Below the pieces are notes generated by a model. The model did no database searches and was not told where the DNA came from. It saw only the letters and a program-made list of their open reading frames with translations. 64,000 nt of DNA from Lycorma delicatula. Lineage: Eukaryota; Arthropoda; Insecta; Hemiptera; Fulgoridae. Every line of letters starts with the position of its first letter. The first letter of the stretch is position 1. This document shows, piece by piece, positions 24,391 to 36,433 of this stretch. Location: the NCBI RefSeq assembly GCF_047948215.1, contig NC_134461.1, forward strand, positions 126,862,512-126,926,511. The letters run 5' to 3'. The position numbers and the translations under genes are program-made.

Positions 24391-24990
24391 ATAGATATTA
24401 AATTTCTTGCTTTACATCTACATTTTTACAAATGTTGTTCATGCTGTCGCGATGTGGTGTTACAAAACGTTTGATTTTGTAGATAAGCATTTTGTTTTTA
24501 TCGTTATAAAGATTTATTATAATAGACTTTTTAAAAAATATTTGCATAAGCGTGCTTAATTTTATCTATTAAAAAAAGTATTTTTATACAAAAATGTTGT
24601 ATTTGAATGAAACAAGATTAACTGTTCAAGTTGGAATCGTTGATTTGGCGACCTGTTCCGTATCTCTTAAAAATCCTTGAAACAACTTTAATATTACGTA
24701 AAATCCTATAATATTGTTGTTAAAAGATGTTGAGTTAATAGTATGTACAATTGAATCGGAAAAATATTTATAATCATTGCCGTAATTATGATTGTCGCTA
24801 TGCTGTATATAATAAATTACAGTTCGCTTATGACTAAATTTGTCGTTGACATATAAATTAAGAGATTAACAGAAGTATTTTTTCAATCTCAAGGAAAAAA
24901 CATATTTACTTCCCAAAACCATCATATTGTTTTATTGCGTTTTCGCTGCTTCTGTAATGATAATTATAAACTACAAGGACTATTTACAAA

Positions 24991-26139
24991 TTAACCTCCG
25001 GTCGAGAAATTAAAATAAAATAAGTTGAAAAATATTTACTATGCATTATTTTATTACATCTCGACATAGTCTCCGCCCAAATTCAAGTTTTTGTCGTATC
25101 GTGACACCAACTTGTCTATTCCCACTTCAAAAAGACTGCGCCGCCTAAGTATCCAACCGCCAAAGTTGACTCCATTCTTTAGTTCATCATTTCTTTTGAA
25201 GTGTCAAGTAACCAGTCGATTCTTCAGTTTTGTGAATAGATGAAGATCAGACGGTGCCAAATCAGGGTTGTAAGGGGGATGGTAAAAAGTCTCCCGTTTA
25301 AACTTTTTTAGTACAACCCTTAGTGCCGGTGACGATGTGAGGTCATCATTAAAATGGAAAAAAATACGATTCCATTCGTTAGCATCTCTTGTCATTTATT
25401 CTGCATCGCTGTTCTAAGCTCTTTCAACTCTTTCGCACAATAAATATTTTCAGTTATTGTCGTACCAGGCTTCAAAAATTCTGCCTACAAAATTCCTTTA
25501 TGGTGCCAAAACATGGTAGCCAGAAATTTGTTTCTTCAAATTAGTTTGTTGGAATTTTTTTTTGGGCTGTTTCAGCGAGTATGTTTGCGAATCCGCTCCT
25601 TGGGCTGTACTTTTGTATCGATATCTAAGAACCGAGTACACATCTTGTCCTTAGTAAAAATACTGTCAAGAAACTAACTTCCTTTATTCTGGTGTTGCTG
25701 ACGAAAATTCAATTCCGAAAATTCTTTCGTTTTGCAGACATCTGTAAATTGTTTCAGTGTCCGTCGTGCACACGAAAACTCAATCTGTCCAACAATTTCG
25801 TAAACAGTGGATTTTAAAAATTTAAGAAAAAATTTTACCGAGTTCAGTAATTCAAACGGCGTTTATCACGAACATCGTTCAGTTTATTCATCACTTGAAA
25901 TAGAAATTTCACCCTCTTCCTTGCACCTTCTGCCTGCAACAAGCACAAGGCACATCTGCATTAGCGGGAGTTGCAACATTCGCTTCCTTATTTCACCGCG
26001 TACTACTCGAACAGTACAAAACGGAATGACGACTAACTGCATATGTGACTTATATTTAAATTTAATTGATATCTACTGCGCATGCGCTATGTTGTTATGG
26101 AAACCGTTTTGTTTGTAACTTCCGGCCGGAAGTTGATTA
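24991..26139 (-). pseudogene. Mariner transposon remnant near exon 1
   Basis: The minus strand encodes PPYNPDLAPSDLHLFTKLKN (about 25285-25226), the mariner third-Asp signature. Upstream of it is FHFNDD, at the position of the usual HDNARPH box, here degraded. The C-terminal end near 25080-25120 fits 'RYDKNLNLGGDYVE'. Imperfect terminal inverted repeats are visible: AACCTCCGGTCG near 24993 on the left and CCGGCCGGAAGTT near 26121-26133 on the right. Stops and frameshifts are many. It ends only about 175 bp upstream of the LMO7-like exon 1 and so lies in the intron or upstream region next to that splice acceptor. Confidence 0.75.
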
Positions 26140-26313
26140 ATAATAGCCTATGTATTTAACTAAAATATTAATATAACTTCCCATTAACTTTTAAGAGAAT
26201 TTACAAAATCTTTTCTTACTTTCATATATTCTTTCTAATGTTAAAAAATCTATTTTAGCAGTATTTTTTTTCATATTAAATTATAAAAATAATATCGATT
26301 AATTTTATTTTAG

Positions 26314-26341
26314 GAAATGGGGATGAAGAGGTGATGTCAAA
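26314..26341 (+). promoter_or_regulatory. 5' leader of the LMO7-like gene with two upstream start codons
   Basis: A splice acceptor (AATTTTATTTTAG ending at 26313) opens the exon. Before the main start at 26342 there is a minimal uORF at 26323-26334 (Met-Lys-Arg-stop). Its stop overlaps a second upstream ATG at 26334 (TGATG). The second uORF reads over the main start in another frame and, in spliced mRNA, ends at a TAG at 52715-52717 in exon 2. An in-frame TGA at 26324-26326 closes the main frame upstream of 26342. Confidence 0.5.
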
Positions 26342-26434
26342 ATGCCTGCTGAAGATTCAGAGATGCAACGACGCCATAGCAGCGCCACTGAAACGTCGGC
26401 TCCTCATGGAACCGACGGTGGACTTAAGCGTCAT
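26342..26434 (+). CDS. LMO7/LIMCH1-like protein, coding exon 1 (31 codons)
   Basis: This is the first coding exon of the only supported host gene. The start at 26342 has A at -3, and an in-frame stop 18 bases upstream excludes a longer product from this exon. The exon encodes 31 residues beginning MPAEDSEMQRRHSSATETSA, which are polar and Ser/Thr-rich and look like an unstructured N-terminus. It ends in phase 0 at a consensus donor GTAAGT (26435). It joins exon 2 at 52699, also phase 0, across a 26,264-bp intron. The exon begins at an acceptor, so a non-coding exon exists upstream. The link to exons 2 and 3 rests on compatible phase, strand and order, not on a transcript. Alternative first exons are possible. 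Confidence 0.6.
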
Positions 26435-28160
26435 GTAAGTATAAAATATTGATTAGAATTAAATTATAGAAATTATTATTTTTTTTTTTAATGTGGCAAC
26501 TATCGTCAGTGTTTTTCCATCGATAGCCTTTGATTAATTTCGTAAAAAACAAATTGCTTAAATTAGTCATAAGTGATTTATGAAAATAAAATTAGGAAAA
26601 GATTAACTGATGGATTTGTTAGAAAATATCAATCAGGTTCTGTGATAATTTTCCAATGTGTATATTTTTACTTTCCCGGCAACAGCTCTATTGTAGCAGA
26701 TGCAGCATAGCTATGAAGGTATAGCGATCGATCAGAATTTTTTGTATCAGGGTTATTGAAAATGTCGACATTTTAAGACACTTAATCCAAAAAAACACAA
26801 AAAGAAGAAATATGTAGCAGATATTTATTGTTGATCTGTATTTTGATTAATATCTCCGGGATTGGCTCAAAATAAATTCTTTGAAAATGGCTCAAATATT
26901 TTTTTATACATATGAGGCATTATGACATAAAATTTTGGACAAAATTAAAAATAAAGGAGGGATAGATTTTGCAATTTTTTTTCTTGTTGTATATTGATCG
27001 CAGAATATTGAGCTTTAAAGCTATGAAAGTAACTACGTTACTTAAAATTCCAAAATTTTAAGTCGATCGAATTTAAGGATGGGGATATTAAACATTATTT
27101 CTAAACAGGTTTGCCTTGGAAAAACCGTTGAGCAAAAAATAGAAATTTTGGAAAAGTATTTGTATGTGTTTCAGTTTTGGCTTAACTTTCGACCCCATCG
27201 CTAAGTTGCATCTTCCTAGCCATGTTTTTTTTTTTTTGAAACCTATAATTATTTACCCTTTTTGAATACCATTGTACTAAAATGGGCCGACTTATTGAAG
27301 TAAATTATTACTCCAACAAATAAACATTTAAGCTTTGAATAGGACCCGTATTTAAATATAAAAGTTATAAAATTTAATTTTCAAGACATTCGATTCAAGT
27401 ATTAATGTAGATAACATGGGATGTTCTTTTTTTTTAAAAAAAAGGGGATCCGATGACACCCAATGTAAGCATTACATTTTTTTAAAATTTTTTTATAATT
27501 TGTAATATTGTATTTGTTGGTTTTCAACTTTGGTTGTAAAAAATGTTATATGAAATAGCTGTTGAGCACATCACTCAAATGGTACCCAAATTTTTTTACT
27601 TCTAATGTTACTATTAAGTAACGTATAGTGTATTTTTTATAATAAAAACTCCTTTCGTCAAGTAGCTGGAATCAATGCTTTTACTATTAATTTATATTTT
27701 TTTCTCAATTATATTTTTAATATTGCATAATTTTTAAGGTAAAAACGTTTTTTGATTAGGGATTCAAATCGGACTCAGATTTTGTTACTGAACATCTTAA
27801 TTTTTTTCGCAATTGTACTTAAAATATTGCATAATTAAAGCATTAAAATGTAGAAACTGTGTGATATATTTGAAATAAAAATCTGTCAAGGGCAAAGTCG
27901 GGAAAATTATGCAACCGTGTAAAGTCTTTTTTTATTGTTTATATTAAGGTATAACCATTGCATATGAAAATATGCATTATTAAATTATACTTCTTTTAAT
28001 TATGCGAAAATTCTTCGAAACTACAAATTTTCCGTACAGTTATAAGAAATTCAGTAGTTGAAAATGATTTCTACCTTTATTTTCATAATATAAGATTAAT
28101 TATATTATTATATATAATATTATTTCATAATATAGATTATACAAACTGGTGTGTAATATT
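26435..28160 (+). other. Start of intron 1, repeat-like non-coding stretch
   Basis: Intron 1 begins with GTAAGT. The part 26640-27480 has the look of a dispersed repeat (for example 'ctatgaaggtatagcgatcgatcag' and 'ggggatccgatgacacccaatg'). It is not clearly shared with other parts of this window and has no coding capacity. Confidence 0.35.
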
Positions 28161-28163
28161 TAT

Positions 28164-29519
28164 GAAAAGGGGAATTTCCGTCAGACTTCAAAAAAGTGTT
28201 ATAGTTATGATACCAAAGAAAGCAGGGGCGGATAAATGTGAAGAATACAGAACAATTAGTTTAACTAGTCATGCATCAAAAATCTTAACTAGAATTCTAT
28301 ACAGAAGAATTGAGAGGAGAGTGGAAGAAGTGTTAGGAGAAGACCAATTTGGTTTCAGGAAAAGTATAGGGACAAGGGAAGCAATTTTAGGCCTCAGATT
28401 AATAGTAGAAGGAAGATTAAAGAAAAACAAACCGACATACTTGGCGTTTATAGACCTAGAAAAGGCATTCGATAACGTAGACTGGAATAAAATGTTCAGC
28501 ATTTAAAAAAAATTAGGGTTCAAATACAGAGATAGAAGAACAATTGCTAACATATACAGGAACCAAACAGCAACAGTAACAATTGAAGAACATAAGAAAG
28601 AAGCTGTAATAAGAAAGGGAGTCTGACAAGGATGTTCCCTATCACCGTTACTTTTTAATCTTTACATGGAACTAGCAGTTACTGATGTTAAAAAACAATT
28701 TAGATTCGGAGTAACAGTACAAGGTGAAAAGATAAAGATGCTACGATTTGCTGATGATATAGTAATTCTAGCCGAGAGTAAAAAGGATTTAGAAGAAACA
28801 ATGAACGGCATAGATGAAGTCCTACGCAAGAACTATCGCGTGAAAATAAACAAGAACAAAACAAAAGTAATGAAATGTAGTAGAAATAACAAAGATGGAC
28901 CACTGAATATGAAAATAGGAGGAGAAGAGATTATGGAGGTAGAAGAATTTTGTTATTTGGGAAGTAGAATTACTAAAGATGGACGAAGCAGGAGCGATAT
29001 AAAATGCCGAATAGCACAAGCTAAACGAGCCTTCAGTAAGAAATATAATTTGTTTAAATCAAAAATTAATTTAAATGTCAGGAAAAGATTTTTGAAAGTG
29101 TATGTTTGGAGCGTCGCTTTATATGGAAGTGAAACTTGGATTATCGGAGTATCTGAGAAGAAAAGATTAGAAGCTTTTGAAATGCGGTGCTATAGGAGAA
29201 TGTTAAAAATCAGACGGGTGGATAAAATGACAAATGAAGAGGTATTGCGGCAAATAGATGAAGAAAGAAGCATTTGGAAAAATACAGTTAAAAGAAGAGA
29301 CAGACTTATAGGCCACATACTAAGGCATCCTGGAATAGTCGCTTTAATATTGGAAGGACAGGTAGAAGGAAAAACTTGTGTAGGCAGGCTACGTTTGGAA
29401 TATGTAAAACAAATTGTTAGGGATGTAGGATGTAGGGGGTATACTGAAATGAAACGACTAGCACTAGATAGGGAATCTTGGAGAGCTGCATCAAACCCGT
29501 CAAATGACTGAAGACAAAA
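28164..29519 (+). pseudogene. LINE reverse transcriptase copy 2
   Basis: This is the longest copy of the LINE family, 1.36 kb. It begins AAAAGGGGAATTTCCGTCAG and encodes VIMIPKK-like text, KCEEYRTISLTSHASKIL, EDQFGFRKSIGTREAI and AFIDLEKAFDNVDW (first catalytic Asp). It continues with the SLSPLLFNLYMELAV box, LRFADDIVILAES (catalytic DD) and the tail RDRLIGHILRHPGI. It ends at TGACTGAAGACAAAAAAAAA. Two stops break it: TAA in the KMFSI-KK segment (28504) and a TGA replacing the Arg codon before QGCSLSP (28624), a CpG-to-TpG type change. The last 281 codons are open. No apurinic endonuclease part is present. Confidence 0.9.
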
Positions 29520-29907
29520 AAAAAATTATAACTTGCACTTTTTTCAATATGTCATTAATACATTAATTATATTTTATTTTTAAATAGCCGCGCAACGGGA
29601 AAGTCCTACAACTGTGTTGTCAGCTTTTTTTTTAATACTTTTTCATCTGTTAACAAACGTTTTTAATGCTAGCTCTGATAAACTTTTGATTAAACACCAG
29701 TTTTTTTTTTTTAGTGTGGTATTAATTTTGAATTCATCATTTTAGCTGTTTTTGAGGTTACTGAAGAAAAAAAATTAATTTGTCGTCGGAGTAAGGATGA
29801 TTTTTTAAAAAATCTCACGTGTATAACAACTGTTTGACATTGTTTATTGAACTTTTTAGGGATAATTTTATGAGAATAGAACTGAATGAAAAATGTAAAT
29901 ACCGATC

Positions 29908-30010
29908 GATCTCCGTGGCGGAGTGATAGCGCCTCGGCCTTTCATCTGGAGGTCCTGGATTCGAATCCTGGTCAGGCATAACATTTTTCATACGCTACAA
30001 ATTTACATTC
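29908..30010 (+). mobile_element. SINE family B copy (tRNA-derived)
   Basis: The tRNA-like head TGGCGGAGTGATAGCGCCTC is followed by a B-box GGATTCGAATCC (about 29959-29970). It continues with the tail 'ggcataacatttttcatacgctac' shared with the copy at 15757-15852 and, more weakly, with 41318-41420. An acceptor stem does not close. It is therefore called a SINE and not a tRNA gene. Confidence 0.65.
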
Positions 30011-31375
30011 TCATAAGACAAAATGACTGTTGATGCCCGTGATAAAAAAAAGTTCTAGGACAAAATATCGAAGTATTTGTATATTATATCTTCCTTGCCT
30101 AATTTAACCGATTTACATTTTAAAATAGAAATTGAGTATATTAATTTGTTGCTTAACACTATTCTATTACAGTCTTCTTAGAGCTGTGATGCGTATAAGG
30201 TACCTGAGATAACAATCAACAAATTTGATTTATTTAAGATAAAACACGATATTCTCTATCAATTTCCTGTGGAGAAAAGAGGGAAATTGTTACTTGTTAG
30301 GTTGAGTATTATCTGCATTTTGGTGGGCTTATATGTAATAACATATTTAAAATCATTTTCACTCCTTACTTTAACTAGTAAGCCTAACATGGGATACTTG
30401 TTACTCTTGCTTTTCTTTATTAGATGCGACTTATGACATGACGATGTCAGGGGGCCTACGATCGTTACGTTTATGATGTTTAACGTTCATATATTTAAAC
30501 ACAAAAAATAATTTTTATAATTTACTTATATATAAATTTTTTTTTAAATCCTTTCGTCTCAAAATTTTTAATGGACCGATAATAATAATAAAGTAGAAAA
30601 TTAAACAATTTACGTTGGCGAAAGATTATTGCATATTCCTTATATTACATGAGAAAGCATGCGCTAGAATAACCTGGTATTTATATTTATTGTCAAATTT
30701 AATTTATGAACAAAATTGGTACGCTCGATGGAATGATCACATAATTTTTATTTTTTTCAAATATTATGAAAAATGTACAAATGTTGCAAATATTTCGTGA
30801 GAAATTATCTTTAAACGTTTATATTAGATTCTTATTTAATATAAATTCGGTAGTAATTATATTGCTATTTTATAATACGATACATATACATTAATTTTAT
30901 ATTGCACAATTAGGTCTTCTGTACGTCCTTGTGTTATATTATATTACATTATGCAATTACCCGTAAAGAGAAACTTTAAGAATTCAAGGCTAGATGTATG
31001 AATATCATATGTGTGGAAATAAGTATGCCTGCAGTACAGCAATATAAAATTTCATACATAATTCAGACTTTAATTCAGATTTATTTACGTGGTAAATAAA
31101 TAAATATTTTGTTGGTAGATATTAATTATTTTCTAGGTAATATTAAACGATATTGACTGTGTTTTTATTTTCGAGTTTACACCGTTCAGTTTTACTGTAG
31201 ATTTAAAACATAATTAAATTTTCGCATTTTCCGTTAAGCGGCACTGCCATTAATTTAACCGCAGTACCTAGATAACACAGATATCTTTGGAATTCAGATT
31301 ATTATTTTTAATAAAAGGTAGCTATGAATAGATAATAGATGGTAGATTTGCCATTATTGTAAATGTCAAAAAAAG
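30011..31375. other. AT-rich intronic stretch
   Basis: No gene, tRNA-like box or shared repeat was recognised. It lies within intron 1. Confidence 0.4.
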
Positions 31376-31379
31376 AACA

Positions 31380-32480
31380 TATTTTATAACTTTTATTGAT
31401 TTTCAAAAAACATACGATTCGGTAGATAGAATATCACTTTTTCAACAGTAACAGTTATTTTTAGATCAAAAAACGGCAAATTTAATCAAAGCAAAATTTA
31501 TTAGCACGTGCTGTAAAATAATATTTCTGGCTGAATTATCAGATCATTTTCCCATCGAAACCGGCTTAAGACAAGGAGATGGATTTTCTCCACTACTTTT
31601 TAATTATGCTTTTGAAAAGTTAGAGAATGGAACAAAAATTTAGACAAAAATAGTAGAATAAAACTGGAAACTAAGGAACTAAAGATTAACTGTTTAGCTT
31701 TCGCTAATGATATGGCATTATTAGCTAAAAACTGGAAAGAAAATGAACAACAGATTAGAGGATTAGAAAAACAAGCTGCTAAAATAGGACTATATTGCGT
31801 TTTAGAAAATGAAAATTTTGAGTAATGATAAAAACTACCCGAATTTCTTTAGTATAAATAATAAAAAAATAGAGGAAGTTCATAATTTCAAATATCTCGG
31901 AGAATGGGTCAGTTGGAATTTATTTTTAGATAAAAACAGTTAGAGGTAATAAAATGGAATTAGCTTAACGAGCTGGGAAATCGTTGTTATGGAACTCAAA
32001 ATTTTCACCCTATAAAACTGTGATAAAGTGAGCAGAAACCCTAAGACTGTGCAACAAAGGTCTACTATAAAATCTAGTACGTTTTTCATAGAACATCTAG
32101 TGCGTATAATAGTAGAATTGCATTTTACTCCCATTTATTTAGAATGAATAACAGTAAATTGATTAAACAAATCTTTGATTTCTTCCGAAGTAAAAAAAAA
32201 ACTATAGGCAAATGGTTCACATAAGTCCAAGAAGACTTAAAAAAACTGAAGATAACTCAAGAAATTATAAGAGGAAGAGAAATTTTAAAGAGAATATTAA
32301 AAGATGAAAGTAAAAGTTTCCAAGAAGCGCCAAAACGCAAGAACAATAGAGGTGAACTTTTTGAAGAACGAATGAAAAAAATATCAGAAAGACTGAAGAG
32401 ATACTGGGCAGATAGAAAAACAGAAAAAAAGAAACAACCGCAGATGAATAAATTATCTAATGTTTTCCGAGTTGAACTAT
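31380..32480 (+). pseudogene. Old LINE reverse transcriptase remnant (second family)
   Basis: Plus-strand pieces read FIDFQKTYDSVDR (31400-31440, first catalytic Asp region), GLRQGDGFSPLLFNYAFEKL (31563-31622) and LAFANDMALLA (31697-31727). In the last piece the catalytic FADD box is changed to FAND. The tail pieces are IKQIFDFFRSKKKTIGKWF and EILKRILKDESKSFQEAPKR (32160-32340), typical of a widespread insect LINE tail. Many stops indicate greater age than the other family. Confidence 0.75.
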
Positions 32481-32484
32481 TCGG

Positions 32485-32558
32485 AAAAAAGAGCTTTACT
32501 TTAAACTGGATTTGAACCAGGGTTCCTCCAGTAACATTTTCTTGTTGTGACATGACCG

Positions 32559-32560
<2 letters not shown>
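32485..32560 (-). repeat. tRNA-like fragment at the end of the old LINE
   Basis: On the minus strand AGAGCGGTCATGTCACAACA leads to a B-box-like GGTTCAAATCC (about 32509-32519). It is placed directly after the LINE tail and directly before the (AT)n tract. It may be a SINE head or part of an element end. Confidence 0.4.

Positions 32561-32561
<1 letters not shown>

Positions 32562-32619
<58 letters not shown>
32562..32619. repeat. (AT)n microsatellite, 58 bp
   Basis: A perfect TA dinucleotide tract. Tracts of this kind form cruciforms, are length-variable and are hard to assemble. Confidence 0.95.
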
Positions 32620-32622
<3 letters not shown>

Positions 32623-33128
32623 GTGTATTTAGTTGGTTTAGCTAATTATCGCTTATTATTCTCGTAACAGAATTAAAAATTATTTATTAAGCGTAGTCAG
32701 TCCTAAATTAGCTTATTTTAACTGGCAACCGATAATTACAAATTCATTTAATCTAAAATGTTATAATTAATTTATATAAGAATATTTTAACTTGTTTAAT
32801 ACTACTTGACACTTACTTATTAAACTTCAAGTTTTACTTATTATTATTATTGTTATACTGTTAATGAAATAATTACATTTTGATTGCAGTCAAAAAGAAA
32901 TTATACACTTGACTCTAGTGAAGTTTCTGTTGAGTTGTAGATGAGTTTTAAAAATACATTATTATTATTTCATTTATTTTTTTATTATTATTGAATTGAA
33001 TAATTTTGTTAAAAAAAATTATTAACAGGTATTTAAGTTTAAAAAAAAAAATACTCTTAGTTGATGCAATTTTATAAAATAGCTAATATGTAAAATATTA
33101 AGCCATTTCCGTTATTTACATCTTTTTA
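32620..33128. other. AT-rich intronic stretch
   Basis: No recognised feature. Confidence 0.4.
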
Positions 33129-34267
33129 CATTTTTACTTCTTTGTACGAAGTAAAGGAAGTATTGCGATCGAAAAATATTTCGGTTTTCAGATTTCAACG
33201 AAAATATCCATTTTGACCATCCCTGAATCCATTTTGACTAATTTTGGCGTGATGTCTGTACGTACGTATGTATCTCGCATAACTCAAAAACTAGCCGTAG
33301 GATGTTGAAATTTTGGGTTTAGGACTGTTATAACCTTTTGATTGCAGTCGACTGAACTAAAAGTACCCAAAAAATCCCAAAATCATAAAATATTTGAATT
33401 TTGGACTCTTTCTTAACTGCAGTAATAAGCCCTTATTGAGAGCTTTTCAACGATACATCATAAGTGGTACTAATTTTCATCGGTTCCAGAGTTATAATCA
33501 AGTAAAATTCTAATTAATGAAATAATTTGGATCTTAGGGAAATCGGACTTTAATTTGAATTAAATTCGGATTAATTTGAATCGGACTTCATCTCCGTTTT
33601 TTTTTTATCTATATAAATACGAGTAAAAATGTAAATGTTCGTTTGTTAAAAATCTTAAATCTCCGAAAGTTCTTCATCGATTGTTTTGAAATTCTGACAC
33701 AACGTTGCATTTGAATACGCGCGTGTTTTTATATACCTACTATTTATATACGTAAGATGTCACACCCGTGACAGGTAAAAACATGCTTTTTTTTAAAAAG
33801 AGCATTATATATTGGAAGTAAAAGCAACACATGTTATACTAAATATTTTACTATTCCATTTCAATGTTTCCGATATGTGTGTCCGCTATAAACTAAAAAA
33901 CTACTGGACCAATTTACGCGCGGGGAAAAAGGGAGAAAGGGAAAAATCGAAAAAGATTGAAGGGAAGAAGGGAAGAAGGTAAATAGGTAAAAAGGGAAGA
34001 AGTAGAAAATTGAAAAAAGAAAAAAGTGGGAAAAAGGAAATGTAAAGGGGAAAAGGGGGAAGGGAAATGAGGGAAGAGAAAGGGGAGAAAGAGGAAAACA
34101 GTTAAAGGGAAAGGGGAAAAGGAAATATGGTAAAAATGAAAATAGGATAAAGGGAAAAGATAAAGGAAGAAAGAGTAAAAGGGAAAAAAGGAAAGGTTAA
34201 ATTTTATGAAGTTCCGTAATGTTCATTTTGTTAATTTTTTATCAAACTTTCAATTGTGTTCATTTAA

Positions 34268-34318
<51 letters not shown>

Positions 34319-34485
34319 TTAAATTTAGCAATAGCGAAGTATAAAAAATAAAACAATCATAATATTAATAATTCAATAAAAACAATAAAAAAATATCAGA
34401 AGTTATTATTATTTTATGTACTTTTCATTTAAAAAAAAAAATGTGTATATATAATTTAATAGGCGTACAAGGAAGTCATGTGATA
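33129..34485 (-). repeat. Repeat R1, inverted copy with a purine-tract repeat inserted
   Basis: The tail end of R1 (ACTTCTTTGTACGAAG near 33136) lies left and the head (GGCGTACAAGGAAGTCATGT near 34462-34481) lies right, so the copy is inverted. The body matches the copy at 13930-14562 up to about 33605 and resumes at about 34330. The intervening 720 bp (33611-34330) is a different repeat. R1 is therefore older than the inserted repeat. Confidence 0.75.
33611..34330 (+). repeat. Purine-tract repeat (R3), nested in R1
   Basis: Starts with 'ctatataaatacgagtaaaaatg' and a conserved part about 33640-33780. It continues with a 270-bp almost pure purine tract (33930-34195, AGGGAAAAGG-type units) and 'gaagttccgtaatgttcattttg', and ends in an (AT)n run (34270-34312). 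The right part with the tract and (AT)n occurs inverted at 58203-58440. No open frame was seen. Helitron-like origin is a guess only. Confidence 0.6.
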
Positions 34486-34589
34486 TTGAAATCAGATTTT
34501 TTATAATTGTTTTTTACTGAATTAATTTTTTCTTTGCTACCTACTAACATTGCTATCAACATATCACTTAGTGATCAGGAGGACGTCAT

Positions 34590-35950
34590 ACTTTTAATGA
34601 TGAGGGGGCTTCGGTGATGGAGTTAGGTCGTATAATGAAGTTTATGAATTGTTCAGTGCAATATTTAATAATCATAACTCTATTTCAAAAGAAACAGTGT
34701 CAAAAACCATCAAACTATTTGAAGAAGCAGGGAGCATTAATAATAAGGAAAAACCAGGGAGGCATAAATCTGCAATAAATAATAACAAATCGTTAGAAGT
34801 TATGCAAGAATCTACAGAGAATCCGCATTCCTCGACTCGAACAGCGGCACGAGAACAGAACATTAGCCAAAGTTTAGCGATTCTAACATTAAAAAGTAAA
34901 AATTTCAAACCCTTCAAAATCGTTTGGTTCAAGAAATTAATGATGATGATAAAGACTTCAGTTAATCGAAATTACGATAAACAATATTTGTGCAGATCCT
35001 AATTTATTAAACAACTTAATTTTTAGTGATAAAGCCACATTTTTTTAGAACAGCAATGTAAGTCGCCATATTTTTCGATAATTTTCTTTCTTTTTCCTGT
35101 TTAGCCTCCGGAAATTACCGTTCAGGTATTACTTTATAGGATGAATGAGGATGATACGTATGAGTGTAAATGAAATGTAGTCTTGTACAGTCTCAGTTTA
35201 ACCATTCCTGAGATGTGTGTTAATTGAAACTCAACCACCAAGAACACCAGTATCCACGATGTAGTATTAAAATTCGTATTCAAAGCCTTTACTAGGACGA
35301 ACACTGGAACTCTTGACTTTCAAATCAGCTTATTTTGGAAGATGTGTTCACTACTAGACCAACCCGGTGGATTATAATTGTCGATACTGGACTGATATTA
35401 ATCCACACTGGTATTGTGAGGCACGTACACAGTATCTGGTGAAAGTAAACGTACGGACAGGTATTGGGCAGTGGATGATTGATAGGGCTTATTTATCGAT
35501 GGAAATTTAAACATAGTGAAATATAAGGGTTTGCTTCTCGACCATATTGTTCCAAACATTCAAAACGTTGTTGGCCTCGGCTTCCAAAACATTTGCTTAA
35601 AACAAGATGGTGTCCCGCCTCATTTCAGTCTTCAGGTACATGAGATTTTAAATGGACTGTTTCTGGATGATGGATTAGCTGAAGGGGTCGAATAGAATGG
35701 CCAGTGAGATCACCCGATTAGTTGCCATCGGATTACTTTCAAGGCCGCTTAAAAAGTATTGTTTATCATAGTAAGCCCCAAAATATTGATGATTTACAAA
35801 ATGGAATTCAAGGATCAGCAAAAAAAAATCAGTAGGGATTCATTGAATAATGCAGTATCATTCTTTTACTACCGACTATCACACTGTCAAACAACAGAAG
35901 AAGGATGTTTTGAACATTTATTAAATTCAAATTTAAGTAAATAAGCAAAC
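34590..35950 (+). pseudogene. Mariner/IS630-type transposase remnant, split by a SINE
   Basis: The plus strand encodes a helix-turn-helix region ISKETVSKTIKLFEEAGSIN with a following KPGRHKS (34679-34782), then NPHSSTRTAAREQNIS (34819-34866). After a frameshift comes SDKATFFLNS-like text (about 35023-35055). The SINE at 35084-35373 interrupts it and the transposase continues as NCRYWTDINPHW (about 35380-35415). The ending is FYYRLSHCQTTEEGCFEHLL (35869-35928), the usual C-terminus. Stops and shifts are present. This lineage differs from the DD34D mariners at 8.9 and 25 kb. Confidence 0.75.
35084..35373 (-). mobile_element. SINE family A copy inside the mariner-type remnant
   Basis: The tRNA-like head is at the right end (CCACCGGGTTGGTCTAGTAG on the minus strand, near 35372-35353) and the T-rich tail complement is at the left. 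ATAATT flanks it on both sides (35078-35083 and 35374-35379), consistent with a target-site duplication. Confidence 0.8.
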
Positions 35951-36433
35951 ATTATGATTAATAATTTTTTTTTTTAAATAGATTTATTCGATAATATCCA
36001 TTTAATCAAATTTTTATAAATTGATTTATTTATTCGTGATAATAGTTCCTTAAATTATCATTATAATTTTTTTCATAATCCAAATTTTTCTCACAATTTT
36101 TGATAAGATCAAAAATTCTTTTTTTTTGTTGTTGGATACACACAACTTTTTATTTATACAATGTCTCTTGTTTTGAAGAGATCTTTAAAATTATGTATCA
36201 CACTAAGGGTGATATCATTATAATATTTGAGTGTAACCCCCTGGGCTACCCCCCTCCCCAAGAAGGAATTGAAAATCTATTTCTCGTCAAGAGGTAAAGT
36301 AGTTGACTGACACCTTATCCTGAAAGATACATTATTCTATCTGGAAAGGTTTTAAATCTGTTGAGGGGTAGCGATACTTTTGACTCTTTATAAAACTCCT
36401 TTGATTAAGCAAATTTTTTTTATTAATATTTTT

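Noticed and set aside
25807..26118. 103-residue plus-strand open frame just before exon 1
   Set aside because: It is antisense to the mariner remnant at 24991-26139.
29908..29985. Functional tRNA gene
   Set aside because: A and B boxes are present, but the acceptor stem does not close and the same non-tRNA tail follows the copy at 15757-15852, which marks a SINE.
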